This document shows, piece by piece, positions 21,621 to 36,792 of a DNA stretch of 64,000 bases; within the stretch, counting starts at the first letter, position 1; every line of letters begins with the position of its first letter. Made by a program: the position numbers and the translations under genes. The DNA is from Diogma glabrata (Eukaryota > Arthropoda > Insecta > Diptera > Cylindrotomidae), in NCBI GenBank assembly GCA_963693315.1, contig OY856188.1:154698309-154762308 (forward strand), written 5' to 3'. Under the pieces are notes generated by a model, which saw only the letters and a program-made list of their open reading frames with translations, had not been told where the DNA came from and did no database searches.

Positions 21621-22651
21621 TTCAAGCAAACGAAAAAGTTCGTTTTTTTAAAAAATACAAAAAATAAAAAATTTGCGTCCATCAACACCTTAGAAAGCAT
21701 GTTGTTGTAGACCTTATTTTTCAAAGGTTGTCATGAGTTGTTGTTGCTCACATTGTAATTCGTACTACCCAACACATTTTATTTTGAAAGAAATAGCGTG
21801 TCATCATCAAATAATATTCTATAACTAAGATTAAGGGTGCTATCGTTGATTGAAAAAAGTTCATCCGCCAACATCCCTAAGATATCACTTTGGCTAGTGA
21901 TATCTCACTGCTATTGCCAGTGATTTCGATAACTCAAGCTAACTCATATGCAAATAGCAGGAATCTAAGTACGAGGGGTTGTCACACCCATAGATCAAAA
22001 ATTTTAAATTTTACAAATCTTCGTGCGGAAGTATATATTTAATTCGTTATTGAATTCTTTAATTATTACTATGAAAACATTGGTCAAAGCAAACTACGCG
22101 CATAAACCGATATGTAAACAAAAAACAAATTAAAATAATTATCACCAATCACCAATGAAAAAATAATACACGACAATTTGAAAAAGCAAATCGTAGTGTA
22201 TTTGCACAAACTTCAACGTCAAAAACAACGTTTTAAATACAAATGCGGCACCATCTATTGGCTAACCCAAATTTATGAGGCGTATATCACACTATCAGAT
22301 ATATTGGTCAATAAAAAAAATATGAAATGAAATTGGAGAGCGCAAACGTTGTAAAATAAACTTCGCTACCTAGTTTTTCATCCAGTTTTGAATTTTGATG
22401 ACAATTTTTTTTACCTCTAATCGTTATATTTTAATTAGCAATACAAATAAGAGTATTTTTCAATTTGATATTGATTTTTGTAAATTAACATTGAAGATCT
22501 ATGAAAAATTTAAAATAATAAATAAATAAATTTAAATTATTGTTTTCTTTAATTTTTACTCTTATTTTTATTCAATTTTTTACAGGCTTCGATACTTTTT
22601 AACACTTCTATAATTAATATATAACCTCCACAATAGTTATTTAAGTATTAA

Positions 22652-22750
22652 GGCAGTAAGAGTGTTTTACCGATTAAGGATACATGTTTTGAGATCGAGA
22701 CGAAGTCGAGATCTCTAATATATCCGAAATCGGTAATACTCTTAATGGCC
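22652..22750. repeat. Palindromic repeat with GAGATCGAGAC centre
   Basis: GCAGTAAGAGTGTTTTACCGAT on the left pairs with ATCGGTAATACTCTTAATGG on the right. The centre GAGATCGAGACGAAGTCGAGATCTC contains its own near-perfect hairpin. It could fold into a ~100-nt stem. Its design resembles the palindrome at 51207-51363, though the sequence differs. Confidence 0.6.
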
Positions 22751-22759
22751 AAAATGCTT

Positions 22760-23569
22760 ATTACATTTTTTATTAATCGTAAAAATTCAATTAAAATTAT
22801 TTGAATAATAAAATTCATTCACAAAATTCAAGTTTGAATGTTTTAAAGAAAATTTCTTAAAATGTCATTTCAAAATAGTAAGCTTTGCGTTTCATCATAA
22901 TTCTATAGGTGTTTTGTTGCAAAACTTAATTCCATCGAACATATTTTCAAAATTAATTGCTTTTAAATCTTTTAATTGCAATATTTTTAAATGAATGTTA
23001 TTTAAATTTGAAGCTAGTGAATAGACGTACACAATTATTTAACTAATAATCGTTTTTATTCACACCCTGAGGTCTCCCTTACTGGTAAGTAATTGCTTAC
23101 CGGCTGCATGATTGGTAAGTAATATTTTACCGACCAGTGATTTGTAAACGAAACTTACTATGTTTATTTACGAATCAGCAAACATGCAAAATCACCTCAT
23201 CGTGCAAAAAATTATCAATAATCTTTGGTAACGTATTTGACTTAGCATAATATGCTTTTCGTTTATCATCAAATAAAACAAAACTTTCTTTACTAAAACA
23301 TATTTGCTAGTCTAATAATGGCCTTATACGAAGTTGAAGTTTACTATTAATAGAATAAATTGATTTACGCTGCCATCTGAAAGTTGACATATAAACCATC
23401 CATATTTAACATTTAATGGGCAATTAAAAGATATCTAGGCATTTAATCAAGATAATAAATATCCTATCTCTCAAGCAAGACCATCATACAAACATTCTAC
23501 GAAATTTCATTGAGATTGGTTACGTTGTTGCGGAGTTCATCGCGGACAAACATCGTGACACGTGATTTT
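22760..23569. other. AT-rich sequence with a retroelement-like tail
   Basis: I see no gene. A small imperfect palindrome, ACTGGTAAG...CTTACCGG...TTACCGACCAGT, lies near 23080-23140. From about 23490 the text AAATTTCATTGAGATTGGTT...GCGGACAAACATCGTGACA leads into TA repeats. Such a tail resembles 3' ends of insect retroposons that finish in TA-rich tracts, but I cannot assign a family. Confidence 0.4.
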
Positions 23570-23880
<311 letters not shown>

Positions 23881-24030
23881 TGAAATCCGAAATTCTACGT
23901 CCACGCCGTGCTACCTGGGTAATGCTAACAGAATTAGGTTGGTGTAGTTGAGAGGGGCAGAGTAAATACTGCTTATACTCAATGATTCTGCACCATGGCG
24001 AGTCATTGGCGCCACAAAACCAATGCAACT

Positions 24031-24192
24031 CAAGCGTCTGTTCTCCATGTTAGGGGCGGCTTGGAGCGGGCGTCTGTCTTGGATCAAGCGGCTCGCTATA
24101 TAAACGTGTAGCAAGCGTCTGTTCTCCATGTTAGGGGCGGTTTGTAGCGGGCGTCTGTCTTGGATCAAGCGGCTCGCTATATAAACATGTAA
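24031..24192 (+). promoter_or_regulatory. Two 81-bp tandem repeats in the RTE 5' UTR, with TATA-like words
   Basis: Units at 24031-24111 and 24112-24192 start CAAGCGTCTGTTCTCCATG and end in GCTCGCTATATAAACGTGTA. They differ at only a few sites. Each ends in a CTATATAAAC TATA-like word. Repeated 5' UTR units act as promoters in several LINE families, so this is a plausible internal promoter; no functional evidence is available here. Confidence 0.6.
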
Positions 24193-24294
24193 AAAGGTTG
24201 TTTCTGGTGACCTAAAGATGCAGAACGAACCCATTCACGAAAATTTGGGTTGGGCGAAGGGCTAACACCCCATTTCCGTAAAAAACTACTTGTC

Positions 24295-27279
24295 ATGAAT
24301 TCTGTACACAGGCCTCGGATTATCTCGGATTCACTATTAGAACGACCTCGGAAACTGTACCCGGACTACGATTTAAAAATGGGAACCTGGAACGTGCTAA
24401 GCCTTAGAAGACCAGGAGATTTACTGAAACTTACAAACCAAATCAATAGCTATACACTGGATATAGTGGCGTTACAAGAACTAAGATGGCCAGGGAGTGG
24501 AATCCACGAAACAGCCAAAGGATACACTCTCTACTATTGCGGTCATGAAAACGGAGGAGAATTTGGAGTTGGCTTTCTCACACATCGTCGCGTGAATCAA
24601 CATGTTATCGACTTTCGCCCAATTAATATGTGGATATGCACAATGAGAATCCGCACGCAAAAATTTAATGTAACGATCGTCAATGTTCATGCACCTACTG
24701 AAGACAAAGCAGATGACATTAAAGACCTGTTCTTTCTAGAACTCGAAGAAGTCATCAATAACATCCCGCGGCACGATATAAAAATCGTGGTAGGTGACTT
24801 CAATGCGCAAATTGGTAGAAGTGCAGAACTTAAAACACATGTCGGCCCTAACAGCTTGCATCATGCTAGTAACAATAACGGCTTTCGCACAGCTGAACTG
24901 GCTATGATGTATGATCTAGTAATATCTAGCACTTTCTTTCCTCATAAGAGAATCCACAAAGCAACGTGGAAATCAAATGATGGAAGAACTGAAAATCAAA
25001 TCGATCACGTCATGATTTCTAAGAGACACTCTACAAGTGTAACTGACGTTCGATCATACAGAGGTGCTGATATGGACACCGATCATATGCTTGTCATCTT
25101 TAAGTATAAGTGCAAATTATCATCTACATTTAATAGGCAAGCAAAAAAGACCGTGCGCTGGAATGTCGAAGCATTTAAACACCTGGAAACACTGAATAGA
25201 TATCAGGAAATTGTAACGCAAAACATAGAAGAGCATGACATCCCATCTGAGATGCCATTAAACATACAAGAAGAATGGCAAACGCTTCAATCAACCATCA
25301 TATCCGCAGCACAAACTACAATCGGAAAACGACCACCGAAATCACGTAACGAATGGTTTGATGACGAGTGCCGCGAAAGCATTGAGCACAAACAAAAACT
25401 GCGAGAAAAATGGTTAACAAGAAACACCCGAAGCTCCCAAACTGATTATCTATGCGCCAGAAAAGCCTCAGCAAAACTCCTACGGAAAAAGAAACGCGAA
25501 CACATGAAAAGCTGTATCGAAAACATCAACCAACATGCGGCTAATGGAAATTCGAAAGAGTGTTTTGCCAATGCGCGAAATCTGACCAAAGATTTCCACC
25601 CAAGATCTACAGCCATCAAAAATGGAAACAACGAGCTTACAACAAGTGAACGTGATGTGCTGGAAGTATGGCGATCCCACTTTCAAGACCTACTGAATAG
25701 GACGAACGAAGTTCATCCTATTCGAGCAATTGCTCCGTCAAGTGAGGAGATTTTTGTCCCTTACCCAACAATAGAAGAAGTGGAAGCTGCCATCAAAAAA
25801 TTAAAAAATGGCAAATCACCAGGTATCGATGGAATCCCTGCAGAACTACTTAAGAATGGAGGAGCAGCTCTGGTCTCACGTATATATGATCTGATTCTTG
25901 CAATCTGGGACCAAGAAGAACTACCTGCTGAATGGAAAACAGCTCTCATTGTTCCGCTACATAAAAAAGGTGACCGCCTAAAGTGTGCAAATTATCGTGG
26001 AATCGCACTGTTGAACACTGCATATAAAATACTAGCTAATGTCGTACTCGCTCGGCTCATCCCGTTTGCCGAATCTATCATCGGCGACTATCAGTGTGGT
26101 TTTCGTCCCAACCGTTCAACCACAGATCAATGTTTTACCTTAAGGATGATTCTGGAAAAATGTTGGGAGTACAACATCAGCATTCACCAGCTCTACGTTG
26201 ATTTCAAGCAAGCATATGATAGCATCATCCGCGACAACCTCTGGTCTGCACTCATATGCCTTGGTATTCCAGAGAAACTTGTTTCTCTGTGCAAACTCAC
26301 AACATCGGGATCAAACTGTAGAATAGTAATCGAAGGGTCAGTTTCTGACTCTTTTGATATAACATCAGGTGTTCGACAAGGTGATGCACTCGCACCCGTA
26401 CTATTTAATTTGGCGCTTGAGTACGCGATAAGAAAAAGCCGCATTGAGACACAAAACTGTATATTTAACAAATCAAGTCAAATTCTTGGCTATGCAGATG
26501 ATATTGTGCTTCTCGGACATAGAACAAGCGATATCAAGGATAGTCTCTCTCGGCTTGAAAGAAATGCTAAACGACTTGGATTATGCATTAACACCGGCAA
26601 GACTAAACTATTAACAACATCCAGGAATAAACCTCCCGGCAATCTGAATACTGGCGACTATGAAGTGGAACGTGTGGAAAACTTCAAATACCTCGGGTCT
26701 GTAATAACATCGTCAAATGACATGCAGGCAGATATTAAAGCTCGTGTCTCAGCCGCATACAGAGTTTTCTACGCATACTCAAAACTTTTGCGATCTAAAC
26801 ATCTTTCGCAGTCGTGCAAACTCACACTTTACAAAGCATTAATTCGACCTGTGCTTACCTTTGGAAGCGAAAGCTGGACACTGACTTCCTCCGATTGTAG
26901 AATTTTATCAACATTCGAGAGGAAAGTCATACGAACAATTTATGGTCCATGTAAAGTTGCTGAAAATCAGTATAGAATCCGAATGAATCATGAAATCAGA
27001 CAGCTTCTTGGAGGCTGCGATGTAATCGGATTCATTAAATCTAACCGGATTAGATGGTTTGGTCATGTAGAAAGGGCACCATTAGATAGAATGATTAAAA
27101 AAGCGTCCCAACAACAACCAGCTGGTGTTCGTCGAAGAGGAAGACCTAGACAACGCTGGCGTGATGACATCATCCAAGACCTTCGTGATATAGGATGTCG
27201 AAACTGGGGTCAACTGGTCATGGAACGAGACGATTGGAAGCTGATTGCACAGACGGCAAAATCCCTCCATGGGATGTAA
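24295..27279 (+). CDS. RTE LINE endonuclease-reverse transcriptase
   Basis: The frame is open upstream to 24250, but that codon is TTG, so the ATG at 24295 is preferred (994 residues). The protein nicks target DNA and reverse-transcribes its own RNA. The apurinic endonuclease domain has [19 protein letters not shown] (catalytic Glu), [18 protein letters not shown] and DTDHM. The RT follows, with [57 protein letters not shown] and the active site YADD at about 748-751 from the TTG. The C-terminus has [14 protein letters not shown] and [13 protein letters not shown], typical of RTE-clade proteins. There is no RNase H and no stop or frameshift. Confidence 0.93.
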   Translation: MNSVHRPRIISDSLLERPRKLYPDYDLKMGTWNVLSLRRPGDLLKLTNQINSYTLDIVALQELRWPGSGIHETAKGYTLYYCGHENGGEFGVGFLTHRRVNQHVIDFRPINMWICTMRIRTQKFNVTIVNVHAPTEDKADDIKDLFFLELEEVINNIPRHDIKIVVGDFNAQIGRSAELKTHVGPNSLHHASNNNGFRTAELAMMYDLVISSTFFPHKRIHKATWKSNDGRTENQIDHVMISKRHSTSVTDVRSYRGADMDTDHMLVIFKYKCKLSSTFNRQAKKTVRWNVEAFKHLETLNRYQEIVTQNIEEHDIPSEMPLNIQEEWQTLQSTIISAAQTTIGKRPPKSRNEWFDDECRESIEHKQKLREKWLTRNTRSSQTDYLCARKASAKLLRKKKREHMKSCIENINQHAANGNSKECFANARNLTKDFHPRSTAIKNGNNELTTSERDVLEVWRSHFQDLLNRTNEVHPIRAIAPSSEEIFVPYPTIEEVEAAIKKLKNGKSPGIDGIPAELLKNGGAALVSRIYDLILAIWDQEELPAEWKTALIVPLHKKGDRLKCANYRGIALLNTAYKILANVVLARLIPFAESIIGDYQCGFRPNRSTTDQCFTLRMILEKCWEYNISIHQLYVDFKQAYDSIIRDNLWSALICLGIPEKLVSLCKLTTSGSNCRIVIEGSVSDSFDITSGVRQGDALAPVLFNLALEYAIRKSRIETQNCIFNKSSQILGYADDIVLLGHRTSDIKDSLSRLERNAKRLGLCINTGKTKLLTTSRNKPPGNLNTGDYEVERVENFKYLGSVITSSNDMQADIKARVSAAYRVFYAYSKLLRSKHLSQSCKLTLYKALIRPVLTFGSESWTLTSSDCRILSTFERKVIRTIYGPCKVAENQYRIRMNHEIRQLLGGCDVIGFIKSNRIRWFGHVERAPLDRMIKKASQQQPAGVRRRGRPRQRWRDDIIQDLRDIGCRNWGQLVMERDDWKLIAQTAKSLHGM

Positions 27280-27284
27280 ACGCC

Positions 27285-27604
<320 letters not shown>

Positions 27605-27716
27605 AAGTACGGCCAAGGGACCGGCGTAAACGTACGTTACACACCATGGTACGTTATATCCATAAAAATTAAAAAATCATAAGCAAATTTGCCTGTTATG
27701 CTCATTATATCATTTA

Positions 27717-27755
<39 letters not shown>

Positions 27756-27829
27756 TGGAGGGCCTTGAGACTTACAGTTCAAGTAGCACTGCGACCTGAA
27801 GGTCTATTGTGCTTACCCTGATTTTGTTA

Positions 27830-29251
27830 TTAGTCAGTCGTCGTCTGTGCCGTTACTGCTTGTATTCTGTCATCCAAGTTGAGACTTTTAATAAAATTAA
27901 TTAGCTCAATTGGAGTGACGTTTTGTGGTAATGGAAGTGTTAGTCTTCTATGACCAAGTTGGTTGTATCTGTGCCCAGAGAGTTCAGGACAGCTGCAGAT
28001 GACGTGTTCCATCGTTTCCGCATCCGAGTAGCAGAATCTGCACCTGTCGGAAATAACAAGGCCTATTTTGTTAAGATGGTGGTTTAAAGGACCATGTCCA
28101 GTAACGCACCACGTTAGAATTCTTAGAGACTCTCTGTTTAAGTCGATTGTTTTTAAGGGTGAAACAGGGAGGTTACCTAGAAACTTCTTGGAGTGTACTA
28201 GTCCCTCTCTGCTTTTCCATAATTTAGCATTTTGTTCTTGTTCCATTGTTTGGATTGTGCTTTTGAGCGAACTCTTGGCCATTCCAAAGCATGGTTCCGG
28301 CCCAACAAATTTTTTATTGGCACCTTGCTTTGCTAAAGCGTCAGCGATAGCATTTCCTTGTATTCCTGTGTGGCTAGGTGCCCACACAAGTGTTACTGTG
28401 TTATTGCACGAGATTTTTAATAGATTTTGGTAGCATTCCCATACCAGTTTTGAATCAAAGCGCGTAGATTTTAGTGCCAAGAGTGCTGCTTGGCTGTCAG
28501 AGATAATATATATTTCAATATTTTGGTATTTTCTTTCAGCGCATAGCAAAGCGCAACTGCTAATGGCAAAAATTTCGGCTTGAAATATGGTTGCTGTGGT
28601 GCCTAAAGCAACCGTTTGTTTTGTTCTAGGACCAAACACTCCTGCTCCCGTGCCCATGTTGGTTCGAGAACCATCTGTGTACCAGATGCTGGCGTTATGT
28701 GGCAGTGACCGTATGTAGTTTTTAATAAGATCTCTGGCCAATATCTTGACATCAAAGTGCCTATCTAAATCTATTGTTTTTGGCATACAATCCGAAATAT
28801 GGTATGTATGCAGTTCAGCTCGTAATTCAGAAAGGATTTTAAGGTGTCCAGTTAGATTACCCGGCTTAAACCCTTCTGTGAGTTGCAGTCTATGAACGCT
28901 CAACACCGCTACAGATTTAACATGTAGGTGCAATGGAGAAAGCTTTAAAAGAATCTCCATTGCTGACGTTGGCGTGGTTTTGAAAGCACCTGTGGCACTA
29001 AGACACACAAGCCTTTGTATTTTTGTAAACATATTTTGAGCAGTTATTTGGCGCGTTTTAGGCCACCAAACTAAAGCTGCATATGTTAGAATTGGTTTTA
29101 TAATACTTTGGTGCAACCAAAGTATCATTTTTGGGCTAAGACCCCATGTTTTCCCAAACAGGTTTCTGCATGTGAAGAAAACTTTGTTTGCCTTATCAGA
29201 GATATATTTCAGGTGTGGGTTCCAAGTTAGTTTGCTATCCAGGATCACCAC
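27830..29251 (-). pseudogene. LINE ORF2 C-terminal half: RT end, RNase H, zinc motif
   Basis: This 473-codon frame continues the ORF at 29235-31823 after a one-base shift. It begins with VILDSKLTWNPHLKYISDK, the conserved LYLGV-x-LD region at the end of RT, and contains ILTYAALVWW. RNase H follows with WYTDGSRTNMGTGAGVFG, AEIFAISSCALL, ISDSQAALLALKS and VWAPSHTGIQGNAIAD, so the D-E-D-D type catalytic residues are all visible. The end has a CRFCYSDAETMEHVICSC zinc-binding-like motif. Such RNase H domains occur in the I, LOA, R1-related and some Jockey-related LINEs. It could not be translated as part of ORF2 here without the frame break. Confidence 0.88.
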
Positions 29252-31778
29252 CTAAATATCTAACCTCTTTTGATGTTTGTATTGGATCGCCGTTTAGAAC
29301 AGGAGAAACGAAATTGAAGTTTCTCCTGTTTGTGAAAACGACAATGCTTGTTTTTTGTGGGTTGATCGACAGTCCTAATCTGTTGCACCATTTTGATACA
29401 ATATTAAGAGCTGTCTGGGTTCGACCAGCGACAATGGAGTCATGTTTCCCTCTAACCATGACTGCCAAGTCGTCGGCATAGCCTACAGTGTTGAAGCCGG
29501 AATCATTTAGCTTAGTGAGGAGATCATCAGCCACCATTAGCCAAAGCAGCGGAGAGAGCACGCCCCCTTGCGGGCAGCCTCTAGATGCAGTAACAGTCAC
29601 TGAATAATCACCTAGTGTAGCCGTTATCTTCCGACTCTGTAGCATCTTGATAATCCACGCAATGATAAGCGGGTTTATATTTTTCTTTGTGGCCATTTCA
29701 ACGATAGCATTGAAGTGGACATTGTCAAAGGCTCCTTGTATGTCCATAAATGTACAAACAAGTGCCTCCTTATAGTTTAGGGTGCTCTCAATTTCTTTCA
29801 CCATTTTGTGCAACGCCGTTTCAGTAGATTTCCCAGTCTGATAGGCGTGCTGGCTACAGTTGAGAGGGTTTTGTTTCAGACATACATGACGGATGTGATA
29901 ATCCAACATCTTTTCCATTGTTTTTAATAGAAAAGATGTAAGGCTTATGGGTCTGTATGATTTGGCTTCATTTGGTTTTTTTCCTGGCTTAGGTATAAAA
30001 ACAACTCTGGTTTCTCGCCATATCTGAGGAATGTAAGCAAGGCGAAAGCTTGCTTTGAACAAACGCATGAGGTATGGAAGAATGATTGTTAGACCCTTTT
30101 GCAGAAATACCGGAAAAATTCCATCACCTCCTGGAGATTTATACGGACCGAAGGATTCTATAGCCCATCTCGCTTTGTTGGGGGTGAAAATTGTGTTGGT
30201 TAAATGATCTGCATTACTTTTAGTTGCAGGATCTAGAAGACGTACGTCTTCGTTAGCATTATCTTCCGTGCTCCATTTTATTGAGCCCGGAAAGTGGGTT
30301 TGAAGTAAAGTATCTAGTGTCTCAATACAGCTGGTGGTATACGTACCACTTGGTTTGCAGATTGAGCCTAGAGGGTTTGTGTGATCAGACGACATCAATT
30401 TTTGGAGTCGAGCTGCAGCAGGCAGATTATCTATCGTATTGCAGAGCTCTTTCCAGCTATTTCTTTTTGATTGTCTGAGTTCTTTATTATAATTGGTTAG
30501 AGCTACTCGGTACTCTGTCCAATTATTTGTTGTTTTTGCTCTGTTAAAGAGCTTGCGAACTTTATTCCTTTTCCTCTCCAAGTTACCATTCCACCAAGGT
30601 ACATCTCTGCATCTTTTGGATTGAGTTATTGGAGTATTAAGGTTGTATGCTTCAGTGATAATTTCTTGTAAATTATTTGCTGCAGAGTCAAGCTCAAATG
30701 TAGAGTTGATACTGCTGCAACTATTTACATTATCATGAAGATATGTTGTGTAAAGTTCCCAGTTGGTTTTTCTTGGGTTTCTGAAGTACTGGATGCTCTT
30801 CGGGTAGTGTTCTATGTTGAAACATATATAAGCATGATCAGACATAGAAGCTTCCTTCGAAACATGCCAGTTCTTAATATGGTTAGTAGCGTTTATGTTA
30901 GTTAAAGTAAGGTCAAGGACCTCGCCTCTGATTGCGTTTCTAAAGGTAGGCTCACTACCTTTGTTTGCAATAAACATATTGTTTGTATACAAAAATTGAA
31001 GCAGACGCTCGCCTTTTGTGTTAATGTTGCTACTTCCCCACACGGTGTGATGAGCGTTAGCATCACACGCTATTATGAGGTTATAGTGGTTATTGTTGCA
31101 ATACTTGATGAGTTTCTCTACCACTTCTGGTGGTGTATCGTCCTCATCCCCCGGGAAGTATGCAGAAGCTAAAATGAATTTACGAAATCCACCTTGAGGA
31201 AGATGAATTTCTATCTGGACCGTTGTAAGATCTCTACAGATAAATTCATTCAACGGAAATATTTTCAGATGTTTGTTGAAGAGAATCGCGGTTCGCGGTC
31301 TTTCCACATCTGAGAAATAGATCAGTTTTGTATTTTTGTTTGACGATAGACCTTTTATTCTTTTGCTGTCTGCCCACGGCTCCTGTATAAATGCAAGATC
31401 GTGAGCATCCTGTTCAATTAACCGGTTCAAATTAACTGAAGCCATTTCTGATCTGTGCAGATTAATCTGAACGCAACTTAATTTAGGTACTAGAGATTTT
31501 TGTCTATATCGTACAGGTCTTTTGTCTGACTTAGAGTAAGCTGGTGAATCAGACATTACCATAGAGTCAGACATGGTGTGTGTACTATCCGAATTAGGAT
31601 AAGCTGATAAATCAGGCATGATCCTAGAGTCAGACATGGCATGTGTGCTGTCTGGTTTAGAATAAGCTGACAAATCAGGCATGATCCTAGAGTAGGACAT
31701 GGTGCACAGTTTTGTTGTTGGTTTATGTGATGCGTTTGGAGAAGCATCGCTCTCGTCTAAAACTTTATAGTTTTCCAT
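29235..31778 (-). pseudogene. LINE ORF2 N-terminal half: endonuclease and RT
   Basis: The frame is open to 31823, where the first codon is TTG; the first ATG is at 31778. The N-terminus holds a three-fold 21-residue repeat (SRIMPDLSAYSKPDSTHAM type). Next is the AP endonuclease (CVQINLHRSEMAS, AFIQEPWADS, IACDANAHHTVWGS, SDHAYI). RT then follows with SPGGDGIFPVFLQKG, SYRPISLTSFLLKTMEK, FMDIQGAFDNV, GCPQGGVLSPLLW and the active site YADD. The frame ends at YLGGDPG because of an extra base in the AGGTGGTGAT region (about 29244-29253). The remainder is at 27830-29251. Confidence 0.9.
31515..31700 (-). repeat. Three 63-bp tandem repeats at the LINE ORF2 N-terminus
   Basis: The word CATGATCCTAGAGT recurs 63 bp apart (31617 and 31680), with a diverged third copy near 31550. 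It encodes the acidic, Ser-rich 21-residue repeats. Sixty-three is a multiple of three, so the reading frame was kept. Confidence 0.8.
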
Positions 31779-31823
31779 ACAATATTTATGGAGAAAGTAG
31801 GGAGGTACATTGGTCAGCCACAA

Positions 31824-32339
31824 CAGAGCCCTGTGCTGTGGTAAGGCTATTGAAACTGGAGGGCGCCCGGTATCCAGAGTTCCGTACTAATAATCAAGCA
31901 CCCCCTTGACCATGCTAAGCTTTCGGCGTACGTGTCTCACCTTAGCTTTGGGTTTTGGACTTGATCTTGGCTTCGATTCTCACCGAGGACCTAACGGCAT
32001 GGGTGACCCTACCGTTGTAGCTCCTAAGATCACTGAGTTTACTGAGCCCCATCACTGCGTCAAAGTGCCAAGTCCATTAGATGGTACATGGCACATAAAT
32101 TATATAGTACATGCTATTGATATAAATCGATCATAAAAAAGTATTGGAACATATAGTTTAAAAACAATTCATTATCATAAAATAGTTATATAAAAGCTAA
32201 CTAAACCGGCACTACATAACTACATATGTACATATATATTCGAATGAGAATGTCGGAATATGTGCCTACTCAGGAGAATTTGTTTACTGAAAAATAATCA
32301 GTAATTTTATGTTGTTTAAGGCCAACTTGAATTATATTT
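31824..32339. other. LINE 5' flank and unassigned sequence
   Basis: 31824 to about 32100 is GC-richer than its surroundings and probably LINE 5' sequence. Beyond that, AT-rich sequence up to 32339 shows no gene or recognisable repeat. Confidence 0.45.
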
Positions 32340-32760
32340 CCCACTTCAATTACAATTTTCATTTGATCGAATCCGGGATGCCAACCTGATCAGCAAGCAC
32401 GTAGTGTACAGATTTAACCCGAAGTTGTCAAGCTTATGCAAAATTTTCTCACCGACCGATACATTTCGGTATCCATCGATGGCTTTTCTTCTGCGTCTAA
32501 ATTAATTAACGGTGATGTACCCCAAGGCTTAGTTTTGTCACCACTCTATTTTTAATTTATATCAAATGAAAATCACCAGTAACTCAATAAATAATTTTGC
32601 AGATGATAGTACACAGCACAAGTCAAAATGCATGAACGAATAAATCCCCCCCGGAGGGACGCTGTCATAAGTGTTAACGATGGCTTGGTAAAATTCGATG
32701 ATTGGGGTGACTAAAATATGTTCAATTTTAATCACACCAAAACATAGCTATTGATTGTTG
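32340..32760 (+). pseudogene. Decayed reverse transcriptase fragment of a second LINE
   Basis: In one frame from about 32436 the plus strand reads QNFLTDRYISVSIDGFSSA, then LINGDVPQGLVLSPLYF before a stop. About 45 bp later comes NNFADDST (RT motif with ADD) in another frame, and then VKFDDWGD-type text. The order NFL.dR...V..G..S......GVPQGSVLSP...........FADD is that of Jockey/CR1-like RT palm motifs. Several stops and frame changes show it is dead. It differs from the minus-strand LINE next door, so it is a separate insertion. It ends close to the start of the (TG)n array. Confidence 0.72.
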
Positions 32761-32796
32761 CCAGATCAACGACCGAGTTCCCCAAAGATATTTCGA

Positions 32797-34835
<2,039 letters not shown>

Positions 34836-34936
34836 CAAACTAATAAACGAATGTGAAAAATTTTATTGGGTGTCACAATTTCTATCTTATACGATCTTAC
34901 TCTACGATCCTACTCTACGATCTTATAATATATATA

Positions 34937-36384
<1,448 letters not shown>

Positions 36385-36393
36385 ATAATATTC
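36385..36393. other. 9-bp target-site duplication, left copy (ATAATATTC)
   Basis: ATAATATTC lies directly outside the left terminal repeat (ACCTCTCTTAAGC at 36394) and again directly outside the right one at 60806-60814. Confidence 0.85.
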
Positions 36394-36792
36394 ACCTCTC
36401 TTAAGCTGGAAAGACCACCTGAGCAGAATCGACTCGGACCTTTTGCATTATTTAGTACTTATTTTGTACTAATTTGTACCACCAATAAAAATTTTGTACC
36501 ACGTGCCGTTACGACAAAACCCGTGGCGCTGCTAGCTTAATATTAAGCTAGAAAGACCACCTGAGCAGAATCGACTCGGACCTTTTGCATTATTTAGTAC
36601 TTATTTTGTACTAATTTGTACCATCAAGAAAAATTTTGTACCACGTGCCGTTACGACAAAACCCGTGGCGCTGCTAGCTTAATATTAAGCTAGAAAGACC
36701 ACCTGCGCAGAATCGACTCGGACCTTTTGCATTATTTAGTACCTATTTTGTACTAATTTGTACCACCAATAAAAATTTTGTACCACGTGCCG
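36394..36792 (+). repeat. Left terminal inverted repeat with 142-bp subunits
   Basis: About 2.8 tandem units of 142 bp; AAGACCACCTG recurs at 36410, 36552 and 36694. Junctions between units contain the perfect palindrome CTAGCTTAATATTAAGCTAG (36532-36551 and 36674-36693). The unit passes into the 146-bp satellite at GTGCCGTTTAGG. Confidence 0.9.

Larger units (their letters stand above)
27723..32100 (-). mobile_element. LINE with RNase H (I/LOA/Jockey-type group), frameshifted
   Basis: The element lies on the minus strand. Its poly(A) tail appears as 31 T at 27723-27753. Endonuclease, RT, RNase H and a C-terminal zinc-binding region follow one another with a single frame break near 29247. 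No ORF1 (gag-like) is visible, so the copy is 5'-truncated or ORF1 is lost. A GC-richer stretch upstream of ORF2 (about 31824-32100) probably belongs to the element. Its exact 5' end is uncertain. Confidence 0.82.
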
